A stretch of DNA of 64,000 nucleotides, taken from the NCBI RefSeq assembly GCF_021130785.1, contig NC_060215.1:72113501-72177500 (forward strand), read 5' to 3'. The notes beneath the pieces were generated by a model. That model did no database searches, was not told where the DNA came from, and saw only the letters and a program-made list of their open reading frames with translations. This document shows positions 28,001 through 37,500 of this stretch, piece after piece; the stretch's first letter is position 1; every line of letters starts with the position of its first letter. The DNA is from Homalodisca vitripennis. Lineage: Eukaryota; Arthropoda; Insecta; Hemiptera; Cicadellidae. Position numbers and translations under genes: made by a program.

Positions 28001-31000
28001 TTGTTAATTTTAACATAGAACTAAATTTTAAGTTTCTACCATAGTTATCGATAGTTTAAAAATTGTAATGGTGTCACTCACCAGCAGGAGATCCATATGT
28101 ATTTTTAAGTGACCTAGAAAACTTCTTACCACAATAGTCTAGTTTTTATATTATCATGTGGAGGGGGGGGAGAGATCTGAATTAAAATTTTGACATTGCA
28201 AACAATAAAAAAACTAGTAAAGAATTACTCAGCTTACTTAGGCAATATAACTTTTATCATCTTAATTAGACTCCTACTAGGAGTGTAAATTGTTTAGATA
28301 TTTTTTTTGTGAATAGATAATCAAAATATTTCATTGTTAATATTTTCAATTTTCTTTACTCTGACCATGAAGGGATAATAGTTGACCTCAAACGGATTAA
28401 GCTCAATGACAATAGAGGTACAAATATTGAATCTGATAATTACATTAATTTTTTATACCCAAAAAGTGTCTACCAAGTTTATCAATAAATTTGGCTTCTT
28501 ACAATTGACAGTATTTACTTTTGTCAGTAAAAACCCTAAATTCTCATCAATTTTTTAAGGTATTTTTTGACATTCTAATAAAAATAGGATATTTTCAAGG
28601 TTGTAAAAAAGAATAAGACTAACAGATATCATAAAAGAACTCAAGAATGGTAGGGTAGTCATTTGGCTAAAATGAAAGAAAGGTTATTGTTTTTACATAA
28701 ACTATTTGAGTGCACAGGGAATAATAGTGGCATAGATTTAAAATTTAATTTTAATGATTTTAAAAGAACATTTATTATTAAGCTTAAGATCCAACATCGA
28801 TGCTATGTCAATTGATAATTATGTAAATTCAATTATATTTATGGGAATTCAGGCAGATATCTTAATTGGAACAACCATATCGATGATATAGTTTTAATTA
28901 CTTCTCGTTCTGACCACCACCAAAAGTAGCATAGCTGACAATCAATTTTTTAATTTGGAAAAATATATCTATCGGTTTCTAGAAAAACCATGTTGTTTCC
29001 TTATACAATGAAAATTGGCTCTCAGTTCCTAAACAATTAACACATGGTCCATCGCTTAATTCAGGGGAAAATACTTCAACTCATATGTAAATCAAATAAA
29101 ACATACAGTAAGTTAGTAATCGAATGTTATATTGACAAACATTTTTTTTTGATACCCTGTGTTTTTATTCTAATAGTTTTGATCCATGAGTAGTGGGGAC
29201 TTGAGATACTCTGTAGTAAAGATTACAGGAAAGTAATAGAACAGAATGGTAAAGAAGCCTAGTTGAGCTCACCCTGGTTGGGAAAATTCTTAAAATATGA
29301 GTAGGACCACACAGTTCCAGTTAAACATGCAGAAAACATTTTTCTCTTAGTTAAGTTAGAGAAGGAAGCCGTTATAGAACATGCGTTATCAGACTCTTCT
29401 TTCTTTGTCAAGCACATTTGTTTGTCTTTGATTACATTTTCCCACAATTATATCATTTATCACTATCTCATCACATGTCCCACAGATTTGACAGTGAATA
29501 TCAGCTGATAAACTGCTGTTTTGCATTCAGAAATCTGATTGATTTTTGTAAAGCGATTAATAATCCATTGTTGCTGTAGAGGCATTTGTGGAAAATCAGA
29601 ACAGTTTAAAACCATTATCATTTGAATTGACGTTGGGATTAAAGTGAAACAGTGCTCTCGTTTCTAACATGTCTGAAGATTATTATTCAGAACAGTCTGT
29701 ATGCATGTCTTGTTATTGTTTTTTAGGCCTCTAATTTTTATTCTAAAAAATTTATTATATTTTTAGATGAGTTTCATAAATAGGTTCTTGATAGTTTGCA
29801 GATTTATAATTGTTTCAGAGTATGGGACAAGATGATTGGAGGTTCATATCGTGTACTCATCTTTACCTGTACTGTACTACTGATCACTATGCGCCGTGTG
29901 TTACTTACATGTGTCAACTACACACAGTTCATCACATGTGTACAATCTGTGAGTTGTTTTAATTCATTTATATTTAGATTGACAGCTTGCAACCGATTTC
30001 TTATTATATGTGTCAGTACTGTGCTATGTCAAAGACATTCAGTTAATTATAATGGACAAGGTGTCACCCAACATGAAATATCTGGTGTAAGTCCAAGGGT
30101 TTTTTACATGTCTTTACCATTGAAAATCAGGAATTTTCTCTTAATTTGTGATCGGGTCAGTTGACATAATTATTTAAGCTGCCAACATTACAGAGATAGG
30201 ACCTTATCTTACTAGTTCTTTTGTCAGCACAGGCAAAAATAATTCTGCCTAATTTCCAATCATTTTGACCTTGGATAGACATTAAATTAGTCGTAATTTA
30301 TTATTTCCAAGAGTGATATACAGTTAATTAGTTTTAATAGAAAAAAAATAATCCTCTTAACACGCTGCTAAAAATCCCTACGTAGAGTTCCGTATATGCT
30401 GAAGTTTTTTTAATATTTTGTTACTTACTTTTGGATAAAATATGATAGAAATATATGATAAATACTCATTAGTCACCAAAAATTGTCACTCTTTACTTTT
30501 AGGAATGTGGTAACTGTGGTTACGGCTAGCTCCTGAAGACAGTCTTCCTTACCAGCTGGTAACTCTAGTTACCGCTCGCACTAGGGAACGCCCTTTTATG
30601 GGAGTGGGAATATTCCAAATGAATACATCGTAGCTATGTGAACTATATTTTATTCCTTTAGACAAACATAAACAGTATTATATGTAAATGTGTAAACCAA
30701 AATGAATCTAAAAGTTTATAAAAAAGTGAAAGAGTTTATATACATCTCTGCTAACCCTTTCAAATTCAGTTATTATTTAGAAATATGTGGTGAGTAATTA
30801 TAAGAAAATATATTTAAATGTTTACTTGAAATTATATAAAATATATTGCTGTACATAAGTTTATAAAAATGTACGAAAAATGAAGAAATAAGTTTTCTAA
30901 AATAAAATATTGATACAAATGTGTATATACATCGCAACCAACCCACCCAAAAGTCATTTATTATTTACTAACATGTGATGAAAAATATGAAGAGTTTTAT

Positions 31001-34000
31001 TTTCAATACTTGGAAAAAACATAAACATAATCATCCACACTATCCCGTTTTGTCTGTCATTATTCATGGTATAGGTCAAAAAAATAAGGCACACACAAAC
31101 CAGGTTGTTAATAATACTGCAAACAATGCCTTACTAGTTTTTTGTTTCTCTTCAATCTTGAAAGGTATGTGGTCAACACTCTTCCGCTTCAATGGCCTTG
31201 GAGGTGTGGTAGGGTTCCGTAGGAGACGGTCAACAACTGCTAGATGAAAATCATACAAAGGCATTTTTCGTTCATTACAAGAAATTCACATTTCATTGAA
31301 GAGGTAGTGGGCATCTGCAACACATGAATAAAAATCTTCTTTTACCAGCATATGTTTTTCCTCTCGCAGGGATATTAGTGATTCCCTTCATAAAGTGATA
31401 ATATTTCACAATTGGCAGAGGCTTTTTGGCTTGTAACTGGACTTTAGATGTGTGATTATATGGATCAGGATGGCTTTAGAGATTCAAGCAACGTAAGATA
31501 ATAAAAAATTGGTCTCGTGACATGAAATTTGGGAAACAAGAAAACAATTTATTCATTTTCCAATAATCTTGGAGTCTGGGCATTTGTATTATGCCAGAGT
31601 TACCGCCCTCAGCGAATGTGTTAAAGACTTGCAACAAAACAAAATTATTACAATCAAACAAAATATTAAGTAGAGAACAAGCTAACTAAAATTTTGTATT
31701 AAACTGTGAGGAAATTTCATAAATTTTTACTTTAGCTGCATGTGAAATTCATTAAAACTTTACAAATGGACATCTTAGTGAAATAATTTACTTTAAAAGT
31801 ACAATCAGATGCACAGAAATTGGCCTGAAACAGGTATAGTCAGCATAAATTCTTACTGACTGTACAAGGAAAACAGCTGGGAGTTACAATCAAACCAATG
31901 CCTTGCAGAATATTTCAGATCATAGAGATGAGATTTGAATACTTAATTCCAAGTTTTAATTTTACATGGTATTATTATATTATGAATCGAAAGAAGAACA
32001 AGTTGAATAGCATGTAAAACACCTTCATGATTACAATACATGAATATAGCTCAACCAATGCATACGAGTCTTACAACAGTTTTGGTGGTATTCTTTCTAA
32101 CACAGTAGATATGACATGCCTTATAGCTAAAATGAGAATAAAAACAAAACGAAATAAGCAAATTCTAACGGACTCCATAGCAACACGGTTGAGGAGAGCT
32201 CAAAACTTATACAATATAACTGGAAGTGAGATCGACAAAAATAATGCAGCTCAATTAAAAACAAGAATATGATCTTCGGCTAACATCTGAGATGCCAAGA
32301 AAACATTGACGGGATAACAGTTGCAGATAACAAATTAAAAGCAATATGGCAACTCATCAATTTATACAGGAAGCTAAAAGAGGATAAGCCCCTGCCCATA
32401 GCATTAGATATAATAGGAGAACTCATGTGATCCTGTCAAAATTGCAAAACATTTCAACAGTTATTTTATTAACATAGCTGAAAATACAATACATAAAAAC
32501 AAAGCAAGTGGTCAAAGAATGCTACTAATCGCGAATCCAAATACTCCAAATTTAATACTACAGCCAACATCCCTAGAAGAGGTAGATAAACTAATATGAT
32601 CATTAAAAACCAAAACCTCAGCTGGATATGATAGTGTCTCTACAAAACTATTGAAAATATGTAAAGAAGAAATAGTAAGCCCTCTTGTTAATGTCACATC
32701 ACAGCCACAGGAAATTACTACTTTAATGTACCTGGGCCGTTTTGACCATTTGCTTGGACTAACCACATAGATTCCTTTTGTAACAAGCTCAGCACAGCTT
32801 TGTGCATAATCTGCAAAATAAAAAGTATTAGTGACATAGCAACGGCACAGATTGCTTACTACACCCTCTATAATAATAATTTAAATTATTATTATAGAGG
32901 GTGTAGTAAGCAATCTGTGCCGTTGCTATGTCACTAATACTAAATAATAAAATAAAATAAATAAATAATTATTATTACTGTCAGATTTTAAGTCTGTATT
33001 GATATAATTGAAAGAAGCTGTAATTAACTGCATAACATTTCTGCTAATCGTATATTCTATTAGAATTAATTGTTTACACCAAGTCATTCTAAATCATCAA
33101 CAGATTAATAAGCATGTTGTAATAACAGCTCATGGCTTACTATTCAGCAGTAAATATCAATTAAAACCTTATTTTGTGTTAATAATATCAGAATTTTTTT
33201 CAAAAAAATCTTGAAATAATTTTATTCCAATTTTGCACAAAAACAAATTGCTCATAACATGGCATCGAAATTTTCACAACTCGCACATTCCATAGAAAGT
33301 TATGGTTCAAAACGTATTTATTATTTTGTATACAAGTACAACTGATATCACTATTTCTTTTTAACATATGTTGTATATTTTTTATTCATTAAATTCAAGC
33401 ACACCATGTAATTGATTTTTAAAGCGTATAATTGATCTTATAACGTTCTGATTTTTTAATTAGTTTCAAAATGATAGTCGGTTTATAACTATCACAGGAT
33501 TTGAAATTATTTTAACATAGGAAAGAACTCATCTGTAAAATTACTTGATTTATTTGTGTTATAGCAGCAAAACGACATTTCTCCAACTTTTTACACAATC
33601 TTAAAAAAAGGTATTTTGGAACAAAATTCTATTCTGTTTTTTTTTGAATTTAACATGTTAGGATCCCAATTTTAAACCAAGGAAAATATTCTTAATTCGT
33701 TATCTTTAATTAAGTTTTAATGAGATAGGATTTTCTTGCAAAACTACAAGATAACACATTAGTTAGTATTTACATGTTGTTTATTATGTTTGTTTTACCA
33801 CAAAAACAATCTCTTAAAATATCCAACAAGAGCTCTGAAATACTCTGTGCATTTTTCCTGTTAAGTATTTATGAATGTTTGTTCACCTCAGTAAATAAGT
33901 ATTCATTTGTATATTGATGTCTCTAAGTTAATTAAATTAGAAGTGATTGACATTGCCACATTCTTTGATTACTAATAGATCTTATCGTTCTATTCCCATT

Positions 34001-34568
34001 CTGTTTTAAAGCATGGTAAGAATTGTAATTTAAGTTAATCGTGTTACAATCAACTACAGTCAAGTTGGAATTAATTATCAGTCACAGTTGCATTTAGATT
34101 CATTATTCAATATTTGCCTTCAGTTATTTCAATAACATATCTTTATTTATTTTCCATATATCTTTTATGTAAAGGAATTGAGAACTCTGAAACATTGTGA
34201 CTATACAGAGGCTGTCTTTATGCCTATTAACTTCACCACATATTTATGTGTTAGTAATTAAATCTGTATTGTAATTTTTATGTGTGCATATAAAAATTCA
34301 AGTAAACATGCTGAAGGTACCACACAAGAAGTAACTATCAAATTGCTGCAAAGTACAGTTAAGTCAAAGTACAAGTTAAGTAATGAAAAAATAACTACAG
34401 AGCTGAAGTTTGTTGTTACAGGTTAATAATGAGACATCGGAGGTTATAGTAAGCAAATCACTGGAGCTGTGGTCCATCCATGGTCGCTCTGTCATGTCTT
34501 CTCCTATCAAAGAGTACAAACCAGCCCCCACTACTAATTACAGAAGGAAGTCCTTCTCACGTCATTGA
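3896..34568 (+). CDS. TBC1D7: TBC1D7 (TBC1 domain family member 7), whole coding span with five introns
   Basis: Joining 3896-4082, 11019-11203, 15506-15696, 23538-23633, 29819-29948 and 34422-34568 gives 936 bases: 311 residues plus stop, against about 293 in human TBC1D7. All five introns are GT-AG, and phases 1, 0, 2, 2, 0 match across each junction. Recognition rests on colinear blocks: ERNFRSFYYERVG, VEEKKSLEIL, DVDVYWIAKGL, RVWDKM-like and IVSKSLELW. TBC1D7 is the third subunit of the TSC1-TSC2 complex, which restrains Rheb and so mTORC1 at the lysosome; it binds the TSC1 coiled coil. The segment where active Rab GAPs carry IxxDxxR (exon 2) shows no such motif, which fits a structural rather than catalytic role. 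Introns are 4.3-7.8 kb and full of transposons, none breaking an exon. Confidence 0.93.
4743..5003 (+). pseudogene. ISXO2/Merlin-type transposase N-terminal fragment (zinc-binding region)
   Basis: An open frame of 87 codons from ATG 4743. It reads EIISFLIEQGIF, then CICSSCGRVV, then RCNRPLFCCCC, then AISANTLM. This resembles the N-terminal helix plus CxxC...RC zinc ribbon that precedes the DDE domain in IS1595/ISXO2 and Merlin transposases. It stops just after a consensus splice donor (ATG|GTAAGT at 5003/5004), so it may be the first exon of a spliced transposase. No DDE domain is found downstream, so it is a truncated copy. An unrelated zinc-ribbon protein is the alternative. Confidence 0.45.
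5110..5240 (+). repeat. Hairpin repeat unit, copy 1 (forward)
   Basis: The conserved core GGTACTATCTCGAGGGATG (5148-5166) is followed by a long hairpin. Arms 5181-5192 and 5217-5228 pair over 12 bases. Inner arms 5193-5200 and 5204-5211 pair over 8, with a GAA loop. It then runs into GGCCGGAGGCA. The same core recurs at 6.4, 8.49, 8.68 and 58.0 kb. Confidence 0.75.
6025..6640 (-). mobile_element. Shorter reversed copy of the 4.5-5.5 kb element
   Basis: The ends near 6028-6050 (TATAAGGTTTAAAGGGG, then TGGAAATAAC) and 6588-6630 (GTTACTTGTCATTTTCACCC) are inverted to each other and match the ends of the 4485-5520 element. The hairpin unit inside (about 6300-6475) is reversed relative to copy 1. 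The transposase-like frame is missing, so this looks like an internally deleted, non-autonomous relative. Confidence 0.45.
6300..6475 (-). repeat. Hairpin repeat unit, copy 2 (reverse)
   Basis: Reads GAAAAACATCCCTTGAGATA at about 6401-6420, the reverse complement of the copy 1 core. It is flanked by a decayed GC-rich hairpin (about 6333-6390) and by GATCATGAATGCCTCCAGCC near 6458-6477. Confidence 0.7.
8475..8695. repeat. Hairpin repeat units, copies 3 and 4, as a close inverted pair
   Basis: The forward core (GATAGGTACCATCTCAAAGG) begins near 8486. A reversed core, AAAAACAACCCTCAAGATA, sits near 8663-8681. About 170 bases lie between. This is the same head-facing layout as copies 1 and 2 with a much shorter interior, so it may be a miniature derivative. 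Confidence 0.6.
9868..10470 (-). mobile_element. LINE 3' end (RT C-terminal tail), reversed
   Basis: On the minus strand, 10466 down to about 9990 translates with interruptions to the tail seen in Jockey/CR1-like RTs: ALTAYFALYTSNLRYGLVV, then LQKKVIRTLPRI, then HPFYTIDEFL. Downstream comes AATAAAGATGACTTGACT, a typical LINE 3' end. Several stops make it dead. The 5' part is absent. Confidence 0.75.
11019..11203 (+). CDS. TBC1D7: TBC1D7 coding exon 2
   Basis: It starts after TTTACAG, completes the split Gly codon, and reads GVIPSQKKCHEFIMEERKSQ onward to AFDRNEQ, ending phase 0 at CAG|GTAAAT. It aligns with the human segment after VWKVLLGILP. The helix containing YLDLLECLKAM matches human YLDVLHALKVV. 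No IxxDxxR arginine-finger motif is present. Confidence 0.92.
11204..15505 (+). other. TBC1D7 intron 2; no gene seen
   Basis: AT-rich intron. The only structure noted is an 18-base palindrome at 12703-12720 (TGCTTAATTAATTAAGCA) and a TA-repeat foldback at 13393-13460. Short open frames at 11495-11716, 13493-13693 and 14135-14407 have no recognisable motif. Confidence 0.7.
13388..13460. repeat. (TA)n microsatellite forming a foldback
   Basis: Two TA runs (13393-13414 and 13425-13448) flank AAATTTAAATT, and outside them AAATTT blocks mirror each other. The whole stretch can fold on itself. This is simple-sequence expansion. Confidence 0.9.
15506..15696 (+). CDS. TBC1D7: TBC1D7 coding exon 3
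   Basis: Follows TTTTACAG and ends phase 2 before GTAAGA. It encodes LKLEFHQNLLAITRTLVGTF, then EDDVDVYWIAKGLFEYV, then LPQL-like IPQLIETTKTVLKKEDSLLY. This corresponds to human [21 protein letters not shown] through the helix ending LEDGRLL. Confidence 0.92.
16459..18676 (+). mobile_element. 5'-truncated LINE with nearly open reverse transcriptase
   Basis: Begins in the linker before the RT (a basic stretch with YHKELEQAKRLAVEEYI), so the endonuclease and ORF1 are missing. The 16459-17748 frame runs through the RT with NYRPISIIPIFSKIFE, LCDLTKAFDS (catalytic Asp), VPQGSVLGP and YADDTAL. A run of seven A near 17718 marks a single-base frameshift. The tail then continues open in the next frame to the stop near 18386 (LYGILAWGHSP, HYNTRGENKL, NPFYSINEFL). 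AATAAAATTC and three copies of TTGATTC (18653-18673) form the 3' end. Only one frame break suggests a fairly recent insertion, here into TBC1D7 intron 3 in sense orientation. Confidence 0.9.
19020..19390 (+). repeat. Foldback-type interspersed repeat, copy A
   Basis: Shares CATCTGAGACACCTAGACTA (19125 region), GATGAAGAGGTGTTCTCAT and AGTCCAGTGTCTGAAATCTG with the reverse strand of 24340-24660 in intron 4. Homology is patchy, so borders are approximate. No coding capacity is seen. Confidence 0.55.
20360..22130 (-). mobile_element. I/Nimb-like LINE, reversed and decayed (endonuclease plus RT)
   Basis: Read on the minus strand. The 22110-21700 part resembles the endonuclease region around the GCDANAHH-type motif (here ILNCDYTYVMGQ, then ELANKESELTFITK). 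Then 20859-20630 gives QHAYVEGKSTTIALHSLVD and VFREIEGDFDRV, which corresponds to the FLDIEGAFDN block. Then 20600-20510 gives the QGELLSPLQW block (usual PQGGVLSPLLW), and 20480-20380 gives ALNFISNW and GLRINPSK. Many stops and shifts are present. The PKxxRPISLTSFLLK-to-IEGAFDN layout belongs to the I group rather than the Jockey/CR1-like copies elsewhere in the window. A related fragment is at 41.56-42.70 kb. Confidence 0.75.
22150..22560 (-). other. GC-richer block with a 105-codon open frame, unrecognised
   Basis: The minus-strand frame 22539-22222 starts MREHDNAHMDVQERHI and is clearly more GC-rich than the surrounding intron. It lies just upstream (in transcript sense) of the I-like LINE endonuclease and may be that element's 5' or ORF1 region, but I recognise no motif. 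Treat as LINE-associated sequence at most. Confidence 0.3.
23538..23633 (+). CDS. TBC1D7: TBC1D7 coding exon 4
   Basis: A 96-base exon between GTTTCAG and GTAAGT, entering and leaving in phase 2. It encodes HLEECKLMNVIPFNTWFGRC, then FSGVLHDAALV. The match to human [20 protein letters not shown] is clear, including the W-F-x-R-C core. Confidence 0.92.
24340..24660 (-). repeat. Foldback-type interspersed repeat, copy B
   Basis: Contains GTCTGAAGAGATCCAAAAAA (24366-24385) and, about 170 bases on, TTTTTTTATCTCTTCAGAC (about 24525-24543), its inverted partner. The sequence between, and the outer arm with CAGACACTGCACTGAGAGG, match copy A in reverse. Confidence 0.6.
26090..29110 (+). mobile_element. 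CR1-like LINE remnant with coiled-coil and macro-domain ORF1, then endonuclease
   Basis: In order: 26095-26400 encodes a charged coiled-coil stretch (KLHILQEELKSCKLETQ and similar, with stops); 26860-27270 a macro domain (separate entry); 27765-28044 the start of an endonuclease (MLSLNIQGLKGKTTILECFF, then ALCLSEHWLREEEI); and 28620-29100 degraded linker and RT tail pieces (KMKERLLFLHKLF among them). This is the normal LINE order of ORF1 then ORF2. Numerous stops and deletions, including most of the RT, make it inactive. It lies in sense in intron 4 of TBC1D7. Confidence 0.75.
26860..27270 (+). pseudogene. Macro domain of the TARG1/Poa1p type, within LINE ORF1
   Basis: With three in-frame stops read through, the frame gives PFPHCISRDFYDKSQMIAGV, then ATVFRERFGKLE, then IFNLVTKLKFYQKPADYDEA, then FKPLTEEFERRKLKTLIY, then TGVSTVVFTL. 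This follows the TARG1 (OARD1) fold: AHCIS-D-...-GAGIAV-F-KKFG, then IYYLITK...KPTYENL, then LEAMKSHC...V..L..PRIGCGLD, then a final ITVYTL strand. Enzymes of this kind bind ADP-ribose and remove it from proteins. The GCGLD loop is replaced by ECVQD and the first loop carries an insertion, so this copy is decayed. Position between a coiled coil and a LINE endonuclease implies it was part of ORF1. Confidence 0.7.
29819..29948 (+). CDS. TBC1D7: TBC1D7 coding exon 5
   Basis: Starts after TTGTTTCAG, completes a Lys codon, then reads VWDKMIGGSYRVLIFTCTVL and onward to TQFITCVQS, leaving in phase 0 at TCT|GTGAGT. Human [20 protein letters not shown] is the counterpart. The open reading frame runs on past the donor to 30164, but the conserved sequence stops at 29948 and resumes in exon 6. 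Confidence 0.92.
30970..31661 (-). pseudogene. piggyBac-like transposase remnant
   Basis: On the minus strand 31580-31476 encodes MPRLQDYWKMNKLFSCFPNF, then MSRDQFFIILRCLNL, the conserved N-terminal block of piggyBac transposases (YW...F...MSRDRFxxILRxLHF). After a broken middle (31475-31265), 31240-31076 gives RLLRNPTTPPRPLKRKSVDH and onward into the C-terminal zinc-ribbon region. The catalytic DDD core is mostly deleted. A TTAA followed by CACGCTGCT at 30356-30368 could be the far end of the element, but no matching inverted end was found, so the borders are uncertain. Confidence 0.65.
32090..32830 (+). mobile_element. LINE fragment (linker, RT start, thumb) with internal deletion
   Basis: Translates in broken frames to linker residues (RIKTKRNKQILTDSIATRLR), then FINIAENTIHKNKA, then SLEEVDKLI, SLKTKTSAGYDSVSTKLLKI and CKEEIVSPLV: the segment before the RT palm in Jockey/CR1-like LINEs. 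Near 32700 it jumps directly to the post-palm region (DSFCNKLSTA-like, then ATAQIAYYTLYNNN), so the palm is deleted. The last part runs straight into the palindrome. Confidence 0.65.
32824..32941. repeat. Perfect 118-bp palindrome
   Basis: The arms 32824-32882 and 32883-32941 are exact reverse complements over 59 bases each, centred on TTTAAA with no spacer. The left arm is LINE sequence in continuity with 32090-32823, so the right arm is an inverted copy of that LINE end. An A-rich low-complexity stretch (about 32942-32970) follows. Confidence 0.97.
34422..34568 (+). CDS. TBC1D7: TBC1D7 coding exon 6 (last)
   Basis: Starts after GTTGTTACAG in phase 0 and encodes VNNETSEVIVSKSLELWSIH, then a basic serine-rich tail ending RRKSFSRH and TGA at 34566-34568. 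Human DSSDAIVSKAIDLWHKHCG is the counterpart; the human protein ends soon after, whereas this one continues for about 25 residues. Confidence 0.9.
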   Translation, partial: VNNETSEVIVSKSLELWSIHGRSVMSSPIKEYKPAPTTNYRRKSFSRH

Positions 34569-37500
34569 TTTATTCTTTTTTGTCTTGTGACATTTATCCT
34601 AAGTTTGGCTTCTCAAAGCACTGATTATTTGTTCTTGTTCACCATTAGTTTTTATAAAGTAAACAATTTTATGCAAGGCATCGATATTGTTACGTTGTAG
34701 GAAGTAAGCTAAGCTCACATGTTTATAAAAGGTATGATTTTTTTACTCCAGTTGTTACACAGAGAATTAGAAATAATACTGTACTGTTTTTGACGCTTCT
34801 GTGTTCTCAACTCCACTACAGTATGGGTAAAGGAGTCACAATTACAGACAAACTGGGCTGGATTACAAAGTCTGCAAGCTGGTTTATTGAAGGTAGATAG
34901 ACTGTGTTTAATTGATTATATTTTAATATTAAAAGTTGGAGTTTTTGATACTACCCCATATAGAGTGCTGTGAAATATGACGTAAGGTCTCCATTCCTTA
35001 AAAACCTCACAATATGCCTTAAGTAATGTTGATATGTTACCAATATTTTCAACTCAAAATCAAAATTATGTTACTGCTTCAGTCAGAGCTTCTAGTTGGC
35101 ATTTAAAGACTTAGACTTAATATTGTTATAGCATTTAGTATATAGAAATAAAGAAAGCACAAGAAACAATTTTTTATCCAATTTTGTTTATTTTACTTGT
35201 ATGAATACTAGAACAGTTCATGTATTTTTAAAATAATCTTCAATATTTTATTTTTACTTTTTAAAATTAAAATCATGCCATTTACGTTTGTTTACTTTTC
35301 AAAAATTAAATTATAGTCTAGAGTAACAGAATTTATTTATGTTTATCTAACACTCATTATTTTTTAATGACCCAAAATACATATTATAAGTAAAGTTGTA
35401 ATCAAAGTGTTTTTAACTGTATGATTCTTTGCGTAGATAACATCTTGCCAATCAAGAAGGAATTATCATTCATGTAATTTATCAAAATATTTTAAATTGT
35501 GCTTAAGTTGTTGTTTCTTCTTTATTGTAGCATTCTAGTGTTTCTCGTTTATACAAACAATGTCTTTCTTTACAAAAGTTAATCACGCACCTGAAAATGA
35601 AGTCAAAACACAAATAAATCAAAATGTGGTAAAACGAGTATATAGTATGAATGAGCATTTAATTTAAACACAATAGGATGTGATTTGCACTTAGATCTGA
35701 TATACAATACGTACATATTAAATAAAAAGTGTACCATCCGTTTAAAATTTATCATGTCTGTAATTCAGTGTAAAATTTAGTTCAATGTTTAGTAATTTTG
35801 GCAAAAAAAGTTATCAGCGTTGTGTTACAGGAAGTGTCAGTGTAGTTTTGAATAAGTATTTAATATAATTATTACATTATAACTTTTTTGTTTCCATACA
35901 TTGTATTCCAATAACATAAAAAGTTTGCATTGTTTAGTTGTAGTTTTTGCCTGTAAATTAAATAGCAACTAGCAAACAAGATTAAAATACCTTCATCTCT
36001 AAAATGAATAACTATAGGTGCATTTTCTATTCTGTTAGATTTTTTTAACTAGTCAATAATTAGTTTCGATGGAGTTTTACCTGGTCCATATATTTTGTGA
36101 AAGAAGTGAAGTTGAATAAAATCACGAGCACATTGTACAGTGAGCATTGTTTTTTTTTAATAAACATAGAAGTGTTAATAATTTATGATAATATATTTTG
36201 TGAAAGTTAAAAAATTAGTTAAATTTATGTGTGTAAATATCATTGGCAAGTATTATTTAGATACATCCCATCCTCCAGAATGTAAATGTAAAACAGTAGC
36301 TATGTGAGTAAGTTTAACTCATTGCTGTAGAATGTGCTCGTTATTGCTTAAAGAGAGCAGAGTCATTGGTCTGTGATAAAATATATTATAATGAATGGTA
36401 GCTTTAGAACTGTACTGTTTGTTGGAATATTTAAATACCCTGAACAATATTTTAGTCATTGTTATTTTAAGGTTGTCTCTATGTTTATTATGTTAACAAA
36501 ACTGCCATATCTAGTGCCATAATAAGAAGGCCTCTCAATACAAAGGCCTCAATGAAATAAACAATTTCAAGTTACCAGTTGAAATTGCTAGTTACAAAGT
36601 TCTAGAACTGATTACTTACACTTATGATACACAAGAAACGAAGAATGATTTTGTGTTGTGACAGGTAAATAATTTAAAAATAACTATTTGATTCTGTGTA
36701 TTTAGTGCCGCAGTTAGTATTGACCTTATACATGTAACATATTTATGATTTATAAGCAACTCAAACTGTGAGACACAACCTTAACTTTGTTGGTTAGATT
36801 TACCAGGTTAGTTTATGATGTAGTGTTAAGACTTTATATGTATATTTTATCAAATATTCTACAAAGTAACATGCCAAAAATACTACCAGGCATGCTCTTG
36901 TTACAAATAAAGACTGATTAAGTTACTTCTTGTTCCTCTTTCTTTTCCCCTGGGTTGATTATAATTAAACCTCTCACCTTATAAGGCCACTAAGTTGGCT
37001 CTTACTGATCTGTCACTCAGCTTGGGTGAAATCACAAGTAGTGCCGAGCAGGCCACAGCCAGTGGCCAGCTATGATCAGATGCTTCACTCGGCAATTGTA
37101 CAATCAGGTACTTGTATTAAAATGCAACTTTGGTGGTCATAAATCAATGGCCTTGCACAGGGAACAGCCATGGTAAACAGCCAACCCCCAATAGCCCTGA
37201 GAGCTGAGGAAATTGGAAACACCTGAATTAGTACAAAGGGTTAAGTGTTGGGTTATTCTAGACCTTTTAGGAAGGTTCTAAAAGTAATGGAATGGGACAA
37301 GCGAGGTTTTCTTAGGAAAGTTTTATTATTTTTCATATCTTTCTGACAATGATATATAGGGAAATAATCAACAGAAACAGAATCTGGGTTGTATGGGTTT
37401 GGCACCTGATTTCAAAAATCAGTATACACTACAGGATATAGAAAAATTTGAGGAATGGAAGAAAAATGTAATTTGGTTAATATGAGAACATTTATTAACA

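Larger units (their letters stand above)
23634..29818 (+). other. TBC1D7 intron 4
   Basis: Holds repeat copy B (24.34-24.66 kb) and the macro-domain LINE (26.09-29.11 kb). The rest is AT-rich and without recognisable genes; a 64-codon frame at 25171-25365 is unsupported. Confidence 0.8.
29949..34421 (+). other. TBC1D7 intron 5
   Basis: Carries a piggyBac remnant (30.97-31.66 kb), a LINE fragment (32.09-32.83 kb) and a perfect palindrome (32824-32941). 32.95-34.42 kb is AT-rich without features. Confidence 0.8.

Noticed and set aside
29949..30164. Continuation of TBC1D7 exon 5 to a stop at 30164
   Set aside because: Homology ends exactly at the GTGAGT donor and resumes in phase at 34422.
30356..30368. 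TTAA-anchored piggyBac terminal repeat
   Set aside because: Position is plausible but no inverted partner was found beyond 31661, so it is not listed as a feature.
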